This document shows, one piece after another, positions 1 through 6,824 of a DNA stretch of 13,565 bases (position 1 is the stretch's first letter; every line of letters begins with the position of its first letter). Made by a program: the position numbers and the translations under genes. Source of the DNA: an uncultured Gammaproteobacteria bacterium (GTDB lineage Bacteria > Pseudomonadota > Gammaproteobacteria > Steroidobacterales > GCA-2729495); assembly GCA_937958785.1 (NCBI GenBank), contig CALGMY010000277.1, positions 1-13,565 on the forward strand, written 5' to 3'. The notes beneath the pieces were generated by a model that worked only from the letters and a program-made list of their open reading frames with translations, was not told where the DNA came from and made no database searches.

Positions 1-913
1 GTGCAGTGCGGAAGTGCTCGTCCAGCTCGTGCCCCCCGGCCAGCAGCTCCCGGAAGTGCTCCCCGCCGATGGCCATGGCAATGGCGAGCCCGATGGATGA
101 CCAGAGGGAGTAGCGCCCTCCGACCCAGTCCCAGAGCCGGAAACGGTGCTCGGGGGCGATGCCGAACTGGTCCATCGCGGGCCCGTTGACGGACACGGCG
201 ATGAAGTGCCTTGGCACGGCCGCCTCCCCCAGCTGTCCGCGGAGCCAGGTCCGGGCCGCATTGGCGTTGAGTGCCGTCTCCCAGGTCACGAAGGTCTTCG
301 AGCAGACGATAAAGAGCGTCTCGGCCGCGGGGACCGTGCCGATGACATCGGCCAGCTGGGTGCCATCCACGTTGGAGACGAAGTGAACGTCCAGCTCCGG
401 GGTGGTGTACTCGCGCAGGGCCTCGATGGCCATCACGAGGCCGAGGTCGGACCCACCAATGCCGATGTTCACCACATGGCGGATCCGCCGCCCGGTGGCG
501 CCCAGGTACTCACCGCTGCGGACCGCGTCGGCGAGGGCCAGCATGCGCTCGCGCTCGGCCGCCACCTCGGCCCGGATGTCGAGGCCGCCGATGAGCAGCG
601 GTGGGGTCTCCGGCGCGCGCAGGGCCATGTGCTGGGCCGGCCGGTGTTCCGTCGCATTCACGATGTCGCCGGCGAACAGGCCACGGATGCGGCCAGCCAG
701 GTCCCGCTGCCCGGCGAGGTCGAGGAGCAGGCCCAGGGTCTCCGCCGTCAGGCGATTGCGGGAGAAGTCGAGCAGGCATGGCCCCTGCTCGCGGGAGAAG
801 GCGGCGAAGCGGCCGGGCTGGTCGAGGAGGTCCCGGAGGTGGAGGCCGGCAATGACCCCGGCATGCGCTCCGAGGGCCTGCCAGGCTGGAACCCCGGACA
901 GATCGTCCGCCAT
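1..913 (-). CDS. pgi: Glucose-6-phosphate isomerase, N-terminal part (cut by window edge)
   Basis: Interconverts glucose 6-phosphate and fructose 6-phosphate in the cytoplasm, linking glycolysis to hexose precursors for nucleotide sugars. About 304 residues are visible against roughly 550 for the family. Seen: VNATEHRPAQH near residue 85, the phosphate-binding NIGIGGSDLG at 149-158, SKTFVTWET at 205-213, and the family signature DWVGGRYSLWSSIGL at 262-276. The catalytic Glu, His and C-terminal Lys lie beyond the edge. The ATG at 913-911 is preceded by an in-frame TAG five codons upstream, which is the stop of the epimerase gene. A GGAG lies 7 nt before the ATG, so this start is well supported. 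The 12-bp spacing behind a dehydrogenase and an epimerase suggests the same operon. pgi beside such genes is familiar from capsule loci (for example ugd-gpi-gne1 in Acinetobacter). Identity is secure; a dedicated polysaccharide role rather than a central one is inference. Confidence 0.97.
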   Translation of the reverse strand, partial: MADDLSGVPAWQALGAHAGVIAGLHLRDLLDQPGRFAAFSREQGPCLLDFSRNRLTAETLGLLLDLAGQRDLAGRIRGLFAGDIVNATEHRPAQHMALRAPETPPLLIGGLDIRAEVAAERERMLALADAVRSGEYLGATGRRIRHVVNIGIGGSDLGLVMAIEALREYTTPELDVHFVSNVDGTQLADVIGTVPAAETLFIVCSKTFVTWETALNANAARTWLRGQLGEAAVPRHFIAVSVNGPAMDQFGIAPEHRFRLWDWVGGRYSLWSSIGLAIAMAIGGEHFRELLAGGHELDEHFRTA

Positions 914-925
914 GCCGAAACTCCG

Positions 926-1939
926 CTAGAGGGTGATCCGATGGTAATCCAGGTACCAGTCCACGAAGCGGCCAACGCCGACCTCCACGGGCGTGGCGGG
1001 CCGATAGCCCACGTCCCGCGCCAGGTCCTCCACGTCGGCCCAGGTGTCCGGAACATCACCCTGCTGCAACGGCAGCAGGTTCTTCTCGGCCTTGCGGCCA
1101 AGGCGGTCCTCCAGCACTTCGATGTAGCGCATGAGGTCCACGGGCTGGGCATTGCCGATGTTGTAGAGCCGGTACGGGGCCCCGCTGGTGCCCGGGTCGG
1201 GCCGGGCCGAATCCCACGCCGCGTTGGCGGTGGCCACCCGGTCGAGCGCAGCCACCACGCCACCGACGATGTCGTCGACGTAGGTGAAATCCCGGCGGTG
1301 CCGGCCGTAGTTGAAGACGTCGATGGGCTTGCCGGCAAGGATGTTCCGGGTGAAGAGGAACAGCGCCATGTCCGGCCGGCCCCAGGGGCCATAGACCGTG
1401 AAGAACCGGAGGCCGGTCACCGGCAGCCCGTACAGGCTGGCATAGGTGTGGGCCATGAGTTCATTGGCCTTCTTGGTCGCCGCATACAGCGACAGGGGAT
1501 GGTCCACGTTCTGGTGGACCGAGAAGGGCATGGCCGTGTTGGCGCCGTAGACCGAACTGGTGGAGGCGTAGACCAGGTGCTGCACGGCGTGGTGCCGGCA
1601 GCCCTCGAGCACGTGCAGTGTCCCCACCACGTTGCTGTCGACGTAGACGTTGGGATTCTCGATCGAGTAACGCACACCGGCCTGGGCGCCCAGGTGCACC
1701 ACCCGGTCGAAGCGCTCCGCCCGGAACAGCGCATCCATGCCCGCACGATCCGCAAGGTCCAGCAGCACGAAGCGGAAGCCGGGGTCCCGCTCCATCAGGG
1801 CGAGCCGCGCCTTCTTCAGGTTGACGTCGTAGTAGTCGTTGAGGTTGTCGAGCCCAACGATCTCATCGCCCCGGGCCAGCAGGTGCCGGGACGTGGCAGA
1901 ACCGATGAATCCGGCTGCACCAGTGACCAGGACCTTCAT
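926..1939 (-). CDS. NAD-dependent epimerase, UDP-glucuronate 4-epimerase type
   Basis: A 337-residue extended short-chain dehydrogenase/reductase that should interconvert the C4 configuration of a UDP-sugar, most likely UDP-glucuronate and UDP-galacturonate. Seen: Rossmann motif TGAAGFIGS (G7, G10, G13), acidic D31 in LDNLNDYYDVNLKKARL, the STSSVYG strand at 126-132, catalytic Y152-x3-K156 (YAATK), TVYGPWGRPDMALF at 181-194 and DFTYVDDIV at 217-225. The LNDYYD and PWGRPDMA blocks are typical of the CapI/UDP-GlcA epimerase branch rather than GalE or WbpP. The ATG at 1939 has GAAGG 7 nt upstream and opens directly into the Rossmann fold. The same frame stays open further upstream, but that part lies inside the dehydrogenase gene and is a shadow. 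It follows tviB by 26 bp and precedes pgi by 12 bp. Substrate is inferred from subfamily; an N-acetylated uronic acid from the neighbouring TviB-type enzyme is an alternative. Confidence 0.9.
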   Translation of the reverse strand: MKVLVTGAAGFIGSATSRHLLARGDEIVGLDNLNDYYDVNLKKARLALMERDPGFRFVLLDLADRAGMDALFRAERFDRVVHLGAQAGVRYSIENPNVYVDSNVVGTLHVLEGCRHHAVQHLVYASTSSVYGANTAMPFSVHQNVDHPLSLYAATKKANELMAHTYASLYGLPVTGLRFFTVYGPWGRPDMALFLFTRNILAGKPIDVFNYGRHRRDFTYVDDIVGGVVAALDRVATANAAWDSARPDPGTSGAPYRLYNIGNAQPVDLMRYIEVLEDRLGRKAEKNLLPLQQGDVPDTWADVEDLARDVGYRPATPVEVGVGRFVDWYLDYHRITL

Positions 1940-1965
1940 GGGACAGCCTTCACCGGCCGGGGGAC

Positions 1966-3255
1966 TCAGAGCCGCGCATCGACCTGGTCGGCGGGCAGCA
2001 GGCTCTTGATGTCGTACAGCACGTGGTCCGGCCGGCCCCAGGCATGGATCGCGCTGGCCCCCATGTCGCGGAACTGGCTGTGGGCCACGGCGAGGACGAT
2101 GCCGTCGTAGAGTCCCGGCGCGGGCGGCTGGGTGAGGATGTCGAACCCATATTCGTGCTTGACCACGTGGGCATCGGCCCAGGGGTCGAAGACGTCGACC
2201 GTGGCGCCGTAGGAACGGAGCTCGTGCACCACATCGACCACCCGCGTGTTGCGCACGTCGGGGCAGTTCTCCTTGAACGTGACCCCGAGGACCAGGATCC
2301 GCGACTTCGGCAGGCACATTCCGCGCGTAACCATGAGACGGATGACCTGGGTCGCGACATAGAGGCCCATGTTGTCGTTGATGCGACGCCCGGCGAGGAT
2401 CATCTCCGGGTGATAGCCGATCTCCTGGGACTTGTGGGTCAGGTAGTAGGGATCCACGCCGATGCAGTGGCCGCCGACCAGGCCCGGGCGGAACGGCAGG
2501 AAGTTCCACTTCGTCCCCGCGGCCTCCAGTACCTCCAGGGTATCGAGGCCCATGCGGTTGAAGATCAGCGCGAGTTCGTTGATCAACGCGATGTTCACAT
2601 CCCGCTGGGTGTTCTCGATTACCTTGGCGGCCTCGGCGACCCGGATGCTCGACGCCGGATAGGTGCCCGCCGTGATGATCCGGCCGTAGAGTTCGTTGAC
2701 GAATCTCGAGGCTTCCGGTGTCGAACCCGACGTGATCTTGCGGATCGTGGTCAGCCGGTGTTCCTTGTCGCCCGGATTGATCCGCTCGGGGCTGTAGCCC
2801 ACGAAGAAGTCCTTGTTGAGCCGGAGACCCGAGACCTGCTCGAGGATCGGGGCGCAGTCGTCCTCGGTGCACCCGGGGTACACCGTGGACTCGTAGACCA
2901 CGATCGCGCCCTTGCCGAGGACCTGGCCGACAGTGCGGCTGGCCGCCCGCAGGGCGCTGATGTCCGGCCGCTTCGCGGCGTCGATGGGGGTTGGGACGGT
3001 GACGATGTAGACATCGCGGCCGCGCAGGGCGGCGAGGTCGGTGGTGAAGCTGAGGCGGGACGCTGCCCGCAACTCTGCCGCATCGGTCTCGAGGGTGACG
3101 TCGTTGCCCGCCTTCAGCTCGTCGATGCGGCGGGTGTCGATGTCGAATCCGACCGTGTCGAGATGGCGGCCGAACTCCACGGCCAAGGGCAGGCCCACGT
3201 AGCCGAGGCCGATGATGGCCACCTTGGCGTCGGATATCTTCTTGAAACTGGTCAT
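1966..3255 (-). CDS. tviB: Nucleotide-sugar 6-dehydrogenase, TviB/WbpO type
   Basis: A UDP-sugar dehydrogenase that oxidises C6 of a UDP-hexose to the carboxylate using two NAD+, in the cytoplasm, giving uronic acid precursors for surface polysaccharide. As a 429-residue protein it shows the NAD motif IIGLGYVGLPLAVEFG (G16, G18, G21), VTVPTP at 86-91, YESTVYPG at 121-128, the central helix with K211 and N215 (AAKVIENTQRDVNIALINE), nucleophile C264 in GLVGGHCIGVDPYYL, and GVTFKENCPDVRNT at 324-337. The YPGCTED and GVDPYYLTHKSQEIGYHPE blocks favour the Vi-polysaccharide TviB branch (UDP-GlcNAc/GalNAc) over UDP-glucose dehydrogenase, although the paired epimerase looks glucuronate-type. The ATG at 3255 is chosen because it places the Rossmann motif at the usual distance; an upstream ATG at 3294 adds 13 unlikely residues. 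Neither has a strong ribosome binding site. It lies 81 bp after nhaB, the largest gap in this run of genes. The symbol denotes the family, not proven substrate. Confidence 0.88.
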   Translation of the reverse strand: MTSFKKISDAKVAIIGLGYVGLPLAVEFGRHLDTVGFDIDTRRIDELKAGNDVTLETDAAELRAASRLSFTTDLAALRGRDVYIVTVPTPIDAAKRPDISALRAASRTVGQVLGKGAIVVYESTVYPGCTEDDCAPILEQVSGLRLNKDFFVGYSPERINPGDKEHRLTTIRKITSGSTPEASRFVNELYGRIITAGTYPASSIRVAEAAKVIENTQRDVNIALINELALIFNRMGLDTLEVLEAAGTKWNFLPFRPGLVGGHCIGVDPYYLTHKSQEIGYHPEMILAGRRINDNMGLYVATQVIRLMVTRGMCLPKSRILVLGVTFKENCPDVRNTRVVDVVHELRSYGATVDVFDPWADAHVVKHEYGFDILTQPPAPGLYDGIVLAVAHSQFRDMGASAIHAWGRPDHVLYDIKSLLPADQVDARL

Positions 3256-3336
3256 ATTGTTGCTGCGCCTGGCGCTGTTCTTGGGCCCGTCCATTCTGGC
3301 CGATGAGCGGGGCCCGCGGCCAACACCCCCGTCACA

Positions 3337-4839
3337 CTACAGCAGAAACGTGACGGCCAGCAGGGCCACGGCCGTCATGGTAACGGTGTAAGGAAGCGCC
3401 ATCCAGACCATCCCCCCGTAGGACAGGCGGATCAGGGGCGCCAGGGCGGAGGTCAGCAGGAACAGGAAGGCCGCCTGGCCATTGGGGGTCGCCACGCTGG
3501 TTATGTTCGTACCGGTGTTGATGGCCACGGCCAGCAGGTCGAACTGGCCCCGGGATACCACCCCGTCCAGGAGCGCCTGCTTCGCCTGGGTGATGTAGAC
3601 CGTACCCACGAAGACGTTGTCGCTGACGGCCGACAGCACCCCGGAGGCGACGAAATACATGAGTACCTGCAACCGCCCCTCCAGAGTGAGGACCCAGTCC
3701 GTGAATGGCCGGAAGAGCGACTGGTCCTGGATCACCGCAACGATGACGAAGAACACGACCAGGAGTGCCGTGAACGGCAGGGCAGCCTCGAAGGCGTGGC
3801 CCAGCCGCTGCTCCTCCACGACCCCGTTCAGGGCGGTGGCCACGACGATCACCAGCAGCCCTACGAGGCCCACCTCGGCCACGTGGAAGGCCAGGGACAG
3901 GACCAGCATTACGGCCGCGATGCCTTGTACGAGCAGCGCCGCGCGGGCGCGGCTGGTCCGGGCGAGGTCGGTGCGCTGCTGGTGTTCCTCGAGCACCCGA
4001 CGGACAGTGGGCCCGAGTGGCGTCCCGTAGCCGAACCAGCCGGTTGACTCCAGCAGCAGGCAGGTCACGAGGCCGATCACGAGGACCGGGATCGAGACCG
4101 GCGCCACGTTCAGGAAAAACTCCCCGAACTGCCAGCCCGCCTCCTTGCCGATGAGCAGGTTCTGGGGCTCGCCGACGATGGTGGTCATGCCGCCCAGTGC
4201 GGTGCCGACAACCGCATGCATCACCAGGCTGCGCAGGAAGGCGCGGAACTGGTCGAGGTCCGCCCGGTGCAGCTCGGGCACGGTGCCGTCGTCGATCCAC
4301 CCGTCGCTGGCCGCGTCATGCTGGCCCGATGCCACCCGGTGGTAGATCCGGTAGAAGCCCTCGGCGACCGCGATCACCATGGCAGTCACCGTGAGGGCAT
4401 CGAGGAAGGCTGACAGCAGGGCGGCCAGTCCGCAGAACAGCAGGGCTAGCAGGCGCTTAGAGCGCACGCCGACGAGGATCCGCCCGAACACGAACAGCAG
4501 CATGTCCCGGAGGAACCAGATGCCGGCCACGACGAAGATGAGCAGCAGGATGACCGGGAAGTTGTGCTCGGTCTCCCGGTAGACGGCGTCGGGGGACGTG
4601 AGGCCGATCACGACAGCCTGGATGGCCAGCAGTCCACCCGGCTGCAGTGGGTAGCACTTGAGGGCCATTGCCAGCGCGAAGATGAACTCCGCCACCAGCA
4701 GCCAGCCGGCGACGAAGGGCCCCAGCACCAGCGCAACGACCGGATTGGCCAGCAGGAAGCCGAGGATGGCGAGCTTGTACCAGTCGGGGGCATGCCCCAG
4801 GAAATTGCCTGCCAGGGCCTTGCCGAAGGACTCCTTCAT
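3337..4839 (-). CDS. nhaB: Na+/H+ antiporter NhaB
   Basis: Inner-membrane electrogenic antiporter that exports Na+ in exchange for H+, supporting salt and alkaline pH tolerance. The 500-residue product is hydrophobic throughout, with about a dozen membrane segments. Blocks matching NhaB along its length: NFLGHAPDWYKLA at 12-24, PFVAGWLLVAEFIFALAMAL at 41-60, SAFLDALT with D147 (the aspartate important in Vibrio NhaB), GTALGGMTTIVGEPQNLLIG at 212-231, LPFTALL, SDNVFVGT at 406-413 and NTGTNITSVATPNGQAAFLF at 441-460. The start at 4839 opens with the conserved N-terminus and overlaps the dnaQ stop as ATGA, suggesting translational coupling. The frame continues open upstream inside dnaQ, which is a shadow. 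It ends about 15 residues earlier than E. coli NhaB, losing only the extreme tail. NhaB after dnaQ is not an obvious functional pairing; shared transcription is inferred from the overlap. Confidence 0.96.
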   Translation of the reverse strand: MKESFGKALAGNFLGHAPDWYKLAILGFLLANPVVALVLGPFVAGWLLVAEFIFALAMALKCYPLQPGGLLAIQAVVIGLTSPDAVYRETEHNFPVILLLIFVVAGIWFLRDMLLFVFGRILVGVRSKRLLALLFCGLAALLSAFLDALTVTAMVIAVAEGFYRIYHRVASGQHDAASDGWIDDGTVPELHRADLDQFRAFLRSLVMHAVVGTALGGMTTIVGEPQNLLIGKEAGWQFGEFFLNVAPVSIPVLVIGLVTCLLLESTGWFGYGTPLGPTVRRVLEEHQQRTDLARTSRARAALLVQGIAAVMLVLSLAFHVAEVGLVGLLVIVVATALNGVVEEQRLGHAFEAALPFTALLVVFFVIVAVIQDQSLFRPFTDWVLTLEGRLQVLMYFVASGVLSAVSDNVFVGTVYITQAKQALLDGVVSRGQFDLLAVAINTGTNITSVATPNGQAAFLFLLTSALAPLIRLSYGGMVWMALPYTVTMTAVALLAVTFLL

Positions 4840-5558
4840 GCCCCTGGAGTCTCCAGCCGCCGCCAGAGGGTCTTGCCGCCGCTCTGCTTGTCGAGCATCG
4901 CGAGGTAGTCCTCGTGGGCGGCGAGCTCGCCCGGCGTGGCATGGATCACGTGCAGGGTCAGCCCGCTCCGGTCGACGGCCCGGGCGACATCCAGGAGCGT
5001 CACCGCTTCGCCCGGCGCCTCGTCCAGCAGCAGGGCTGCCTGCCCGCCGGTCATGGCCAGGTAGACGTCCGTCAGCAGCTGGGCATCCAGCAGCGCGCCG
5101 TGGTACTCGCGTCCGGTGTTGTCGACCCCGTAGCGTTTGCACAACGCATCCAGGCTGTTGCGCTGGCCCGGGTGCAGCTGGCGCGCCAGCCCGAGAGTAT
5201 CGATCACGGTGCACAGGCCGGGAATCCGGGGAGAGTCCGCCCCGAGCAGCGCGAACTCAGCGTTCAGGAAGCCGACGTCGAAGTCGGCGTTGTGGATGAC
5301 GAGCTCGGCGTCCGCCACGAACTCTACGAACTCCCGCACCACGTCCCGGAAGCGCGGCTTGCCGGCCAGCATCTCTGCGGAAATACCGTGGACCTCCTGG
5401 GCCCCGGGATCGATGTCCCGGTCCGGTTGCAGGTAGTGGTGCAGGGTGCGGTTGGTGCGCCGGCGATTCACGAGCTCGACGCACCCGAGTTCTATGACCC
5501 GGTGCCCCTTCTCCACCTCGAGCCCCGTCGTCTCGGTATCCAGGATGATCTGGCGCAT
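4836..5558 (-). CDS. dnaQ: DNA polymerase III epsilon subunit (proofreading 3'-5' exonuclease)
   Basis: Proofreading subunit of the replicative polymerase core; removes mispaired 3' nucleotides. The 240-residue protein shows DEDDh exonuclease motifs: Exo I ILDTETTGL with D7 and E9, Exo II HNADFDVGF with D94, and Exo III EYHGALLDAQ with H153 and D158. Residues after about 180 match the segment that in E. coli holds the linker and the tail binding the alpha subunit, ending in VIHATPGELAAHEDYLAML. The clamp-binding motif that in E. coli reads QTSMAF corresponds here to QAALLL at 173-178, which keeps the Gln but lacks the aromatic residue. The ATG at 5558 gives the usual N-terminus; an AGG about 7 nt upstream, inside the end of rnhA, is the only ribosome-site candidate. 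It follows rnhA by 6 bp and overlaps nhaB by ATGA. In E. coli rnhA and dnaQ are neighbours but divergent; here they are co-directional. Confidence 0.97.
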   Translation of the reverse strand: MRQIILDTETTGLEVEKGHRVIELGCVELVNRRRTNRTLHHYLQPDRDIDPGAQEVHGISAEMLAGKPRFRDVVREFVEFVADAELVIHNADFDVGFLNAEFALLGADSPRIPGLCTVIDTLGLARQLHPGQRNSLDALCKRYGVDNTGREYHGALLDAQLLTDVYLAMTGGQAALLLDEAPGEAVTLLDVARAVDRSGLTLHVIHATPGELAAHEDYLAMLDKQSGGKTLWRRLETPGA

Positions 5559-5564
5559 GCAGGC

Positions 5565-6011
5565 CTACCGGGGACGCGCCAGCACGTCGTCGAGGCCGCG
5601 GTTGGCGAGTGCATCGGCCCGCTCGTTCTCGGGATGGCCGGCGTGGCCGCGGACCCAGTGCCAGCTGACGTCGTGCCGGGAGGCCGCCGCCTCCAGACGG
5701 CGCCAGAGGTCCTCGTTCTTGACGGGCTTGCGGGCAGCGGTGCGCCACCCGGCCGCCTTCCAGCGCGGCAGCCACTCCCCAATGCCCTTGCGGAGGTATT
5801 CCGAGTCGGTATAGAGCGCGACGGTGCAGGGCCGCTTCAGGGCCTCGAGCCCTTCGATGGCCGCCATCATCTCCATGCGATTGTTGGTGGTCGCCAGCTC
5901 GCCCCCGCAGAGCTCGCGCTCGCGCCCCTGGGCCCGGAGCAGCACACCCCAGCCCCCGGGACCGGGATTGCCGCGACACGCGCCGTCCGTGTAGAGCTCC
6001 ACGTCGGTCAC
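5565..6011 (-). CDS. rnhA: Ribonuclease HI
   Basis: Cytoplasmic endonuclease that cleaves RNA in RNA-DNA hybrids, removing primers and R-loops. The 148-residue product (E. coli 155) has every catalytic residue: D9 in LYTDGACRGNPGPGGWG, E47 in NNRMEMMA, D69 in YTDSEYLRKGI, H123 in VRGHAGHPENERAD and D133 in the same block. The Trp- and Lys-rich handle region of E. coli RNase HI is present (RWKAAGWRTAARKPVKNEDLW, residues 83-103). No ATG lies before the first catalytic Asp, so the start must be the GTG at 6011, which aligns with the family N-terminus. That GTG overlaps the stop of the upstream methyltransferase gene as GTGA, implying translational coupling. dnaQ begins 6 bp after its stop. There is little doubt about identity. 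Confidence 0.96.
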   Translation of the reverse strand: MTDVELYTDGACRGNPGPGGWGVLLRAQGRERELCGGELATTNNRMEMMAAIEGLEALKRPCTVALYTDSEYLRKGIGEWLPRWKAAGWRTAARKPVKNEDLWRRLEAAASRHDVSWHWVRGHAGHPENERADALANRGLDDVLARPR

Positions 6012-6751
6012 GCCACGTTCCGGGTAGTGGGATTCACGAGCCCCCCCACAAGCTGGGGCCGCCGGCGAAACGCGGGGCGGATCGGCGTTACGGTGAAGAC
6101 CTCCTTGCGGGCCACCAGCAGGTAGCAGCCGGCGAGCGGGCTCCACCGCCCGTAGCGGGCAGGACTCTCTGGCGACCCGGTCACGCCAGCCAACCCCTCT
6201 TCAGGCTGCACGACTTCGCTGCCCAGGACACGGTAGAGGGGTGGGTACAGGTGATGGAACCGGGCAGGCTCCACGTAGTAGTCCAGAAGGTGCAGCCAGT
6301 CCCGGAGCCGGTACTCGGAAACCAGGCGCTGGACCCCCGCCGGGAACCGCCGTCCGGAGAGGTAGTGCCGCAGCCCCCACCAGCCCCAGGCGTTGAAGGC
6401 GGTAACCACGACGTGGCCGTCGGGGCGGAGAATCCGGTCCACCTCGCGGAGTACCGCGTGGGGATCCTCTGTGGTCTCGAGGACGTGGGGCAGGAACACG
6501 GCATCGATGGAGTCGGTCGCAACGGCCAGGTCCTCGGGGCCACTCACGAAATCGACCCCGGGCCCGGGCCGGGCCGCCACCACGGCGTAGCGCCGCGTTC
6601 GGGCGTGCTGGCGGAACATCGCGGGATCGCCCCAGGCACCGATCTGCAGGAACTGGTCGCCGAAGATGTTCTCGAACGCATCGGCCACCTGTCGTGCTTC
6701 CTCGCGGAGCAGGACTTTCCCGGCGCCGGTATCGAGCCAGTGCGGACGCAT
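6008..6751 (-). CDS. YafS-like SAM-dependent methyltransferase
   Basis: A 247-residue class I methyltransferase-like protein of unknown substrate. The post-motif region is clear: IDAVFLPHVLETTEDPHAVL at 82-101, then REVDRILRPDGHVVVTAFN at 102-120, resembling Methyltransf_11 proteins. The glycine-rich SAM loop is atypical: the equivalent is FLQIGAWGD at 34-42, without the usual GxGxG. The C-terminus from about 196 (SPARYGRWSPLAGCYLLVARK) is typical of the family found between gloB and rnhA in many gammaproteobacteria (yafS in E. coli). Here the rnhA and dnaQ neighbours match but gloB is replaced by divergent fabI. The ATG at 6751 lies only 7 nt beyond a TAATAT sequence on the same strand, so the message may have almost no leader. 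It overlaps rnhA by GTGA. Family is well supported; substrate unknown. Confidence 0.85.
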   Translation of the reverse strand: MRPHWLDTGAGKVLLREEARQVADAFENIFGDQFLQIGAWGDPAMFRQHARTRRYAVVAARPGPGVDFVSGPEDLAVATDSIDAVFLPHVLETTEDPHAVLREVDRILRPDGHVVVTAFNAWGWWGLRHYLSGRRFPAGVQRLVSEYRLRDWLHLLDYYVEPARFHHLYPPLYRVLGSEVVQPEEGLAGVTGSPESPARYGRWSPLAGCYLLVARKEVFTVTPIRPAFRRRPQLVGGLVNPTTRNVA

Positions 6752-6757
6752 GGCCCT

Positions 6758-6763
6758 ATATTA
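6758..6763 (-). promoter_or_regulatory. Candidate -10 element for the methyltransferase-rnhA-dnaQ run
   Basis: TAATAT on the minus strand, in an AT-rich patch of a GC-rich intergenic region. No convincing -35 lies at the usual distance (TTGTAA is 20 nt upstream, too far). If used, transcription would begin at or next to the ATG at 6751, giving a leaderless or nearly leaderless message. This rests on one hexamer only. Confidence 0.25.
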
Positions 6764-6784
6764 GCCCAGCCACCACGGCGGCCT

Positions 6785-6790
6785 TACAAT
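6785..6790 (+). promoter_or_regulatory. Candidate -10 element for fabI
   Basis: TACAAT on the plus strand matches five of six consensus -10 positions and would give a leader of about 28 nt before the fabI ATG at 6825. The best -35 candidate at 18-nt spacing (6761-6766, TTAGCC) is poor, so this is a weak call. Its position argues that the in-frame ATG at 6789 is not the fabI start, since that codon overlaps the -10. Confidence 0.4.
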
Positions 6791-6824
6791 GGCCCTCCCA
6801 AATTCTGGCGGAAGCGAGTCGAGC

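Noticed and set aside
146..2110. 654-codon plus-strand open frame opposite pgi and the epimerase
   Set aside because: It lies antisense to two well-supported genes. Its low-complexity Gly/Val/His/Glu-rich translation resembles no family. High third-position GC on the real strand removes stops on the other.
1940..2872. Upstream extension of the epimerase frame
   Set aside because: The extension overlaps the dehydrogenase gene in another frame. The epimerase fold begins at the ATG at 1939, which has a ribosome site.
2023..3306. 427-codon plus-strand open frame opposite the dehydrogenase
   Set aside because: It mirrors the tviB-type gene nearly end to end and has the same GC-driven composition; no motif seen.
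4840..5214. Upstream extension of the nhaB frame
   Set aside because: It lies inside dnaQ out of frame and is Arg/Pro-rich; NhaB homology starts at 4839.
6789..6824. Upstream in-frame ATG for fabI
   Set aside because: The codon overlaps the likely -10, and the added 12 residues are absent from the family.
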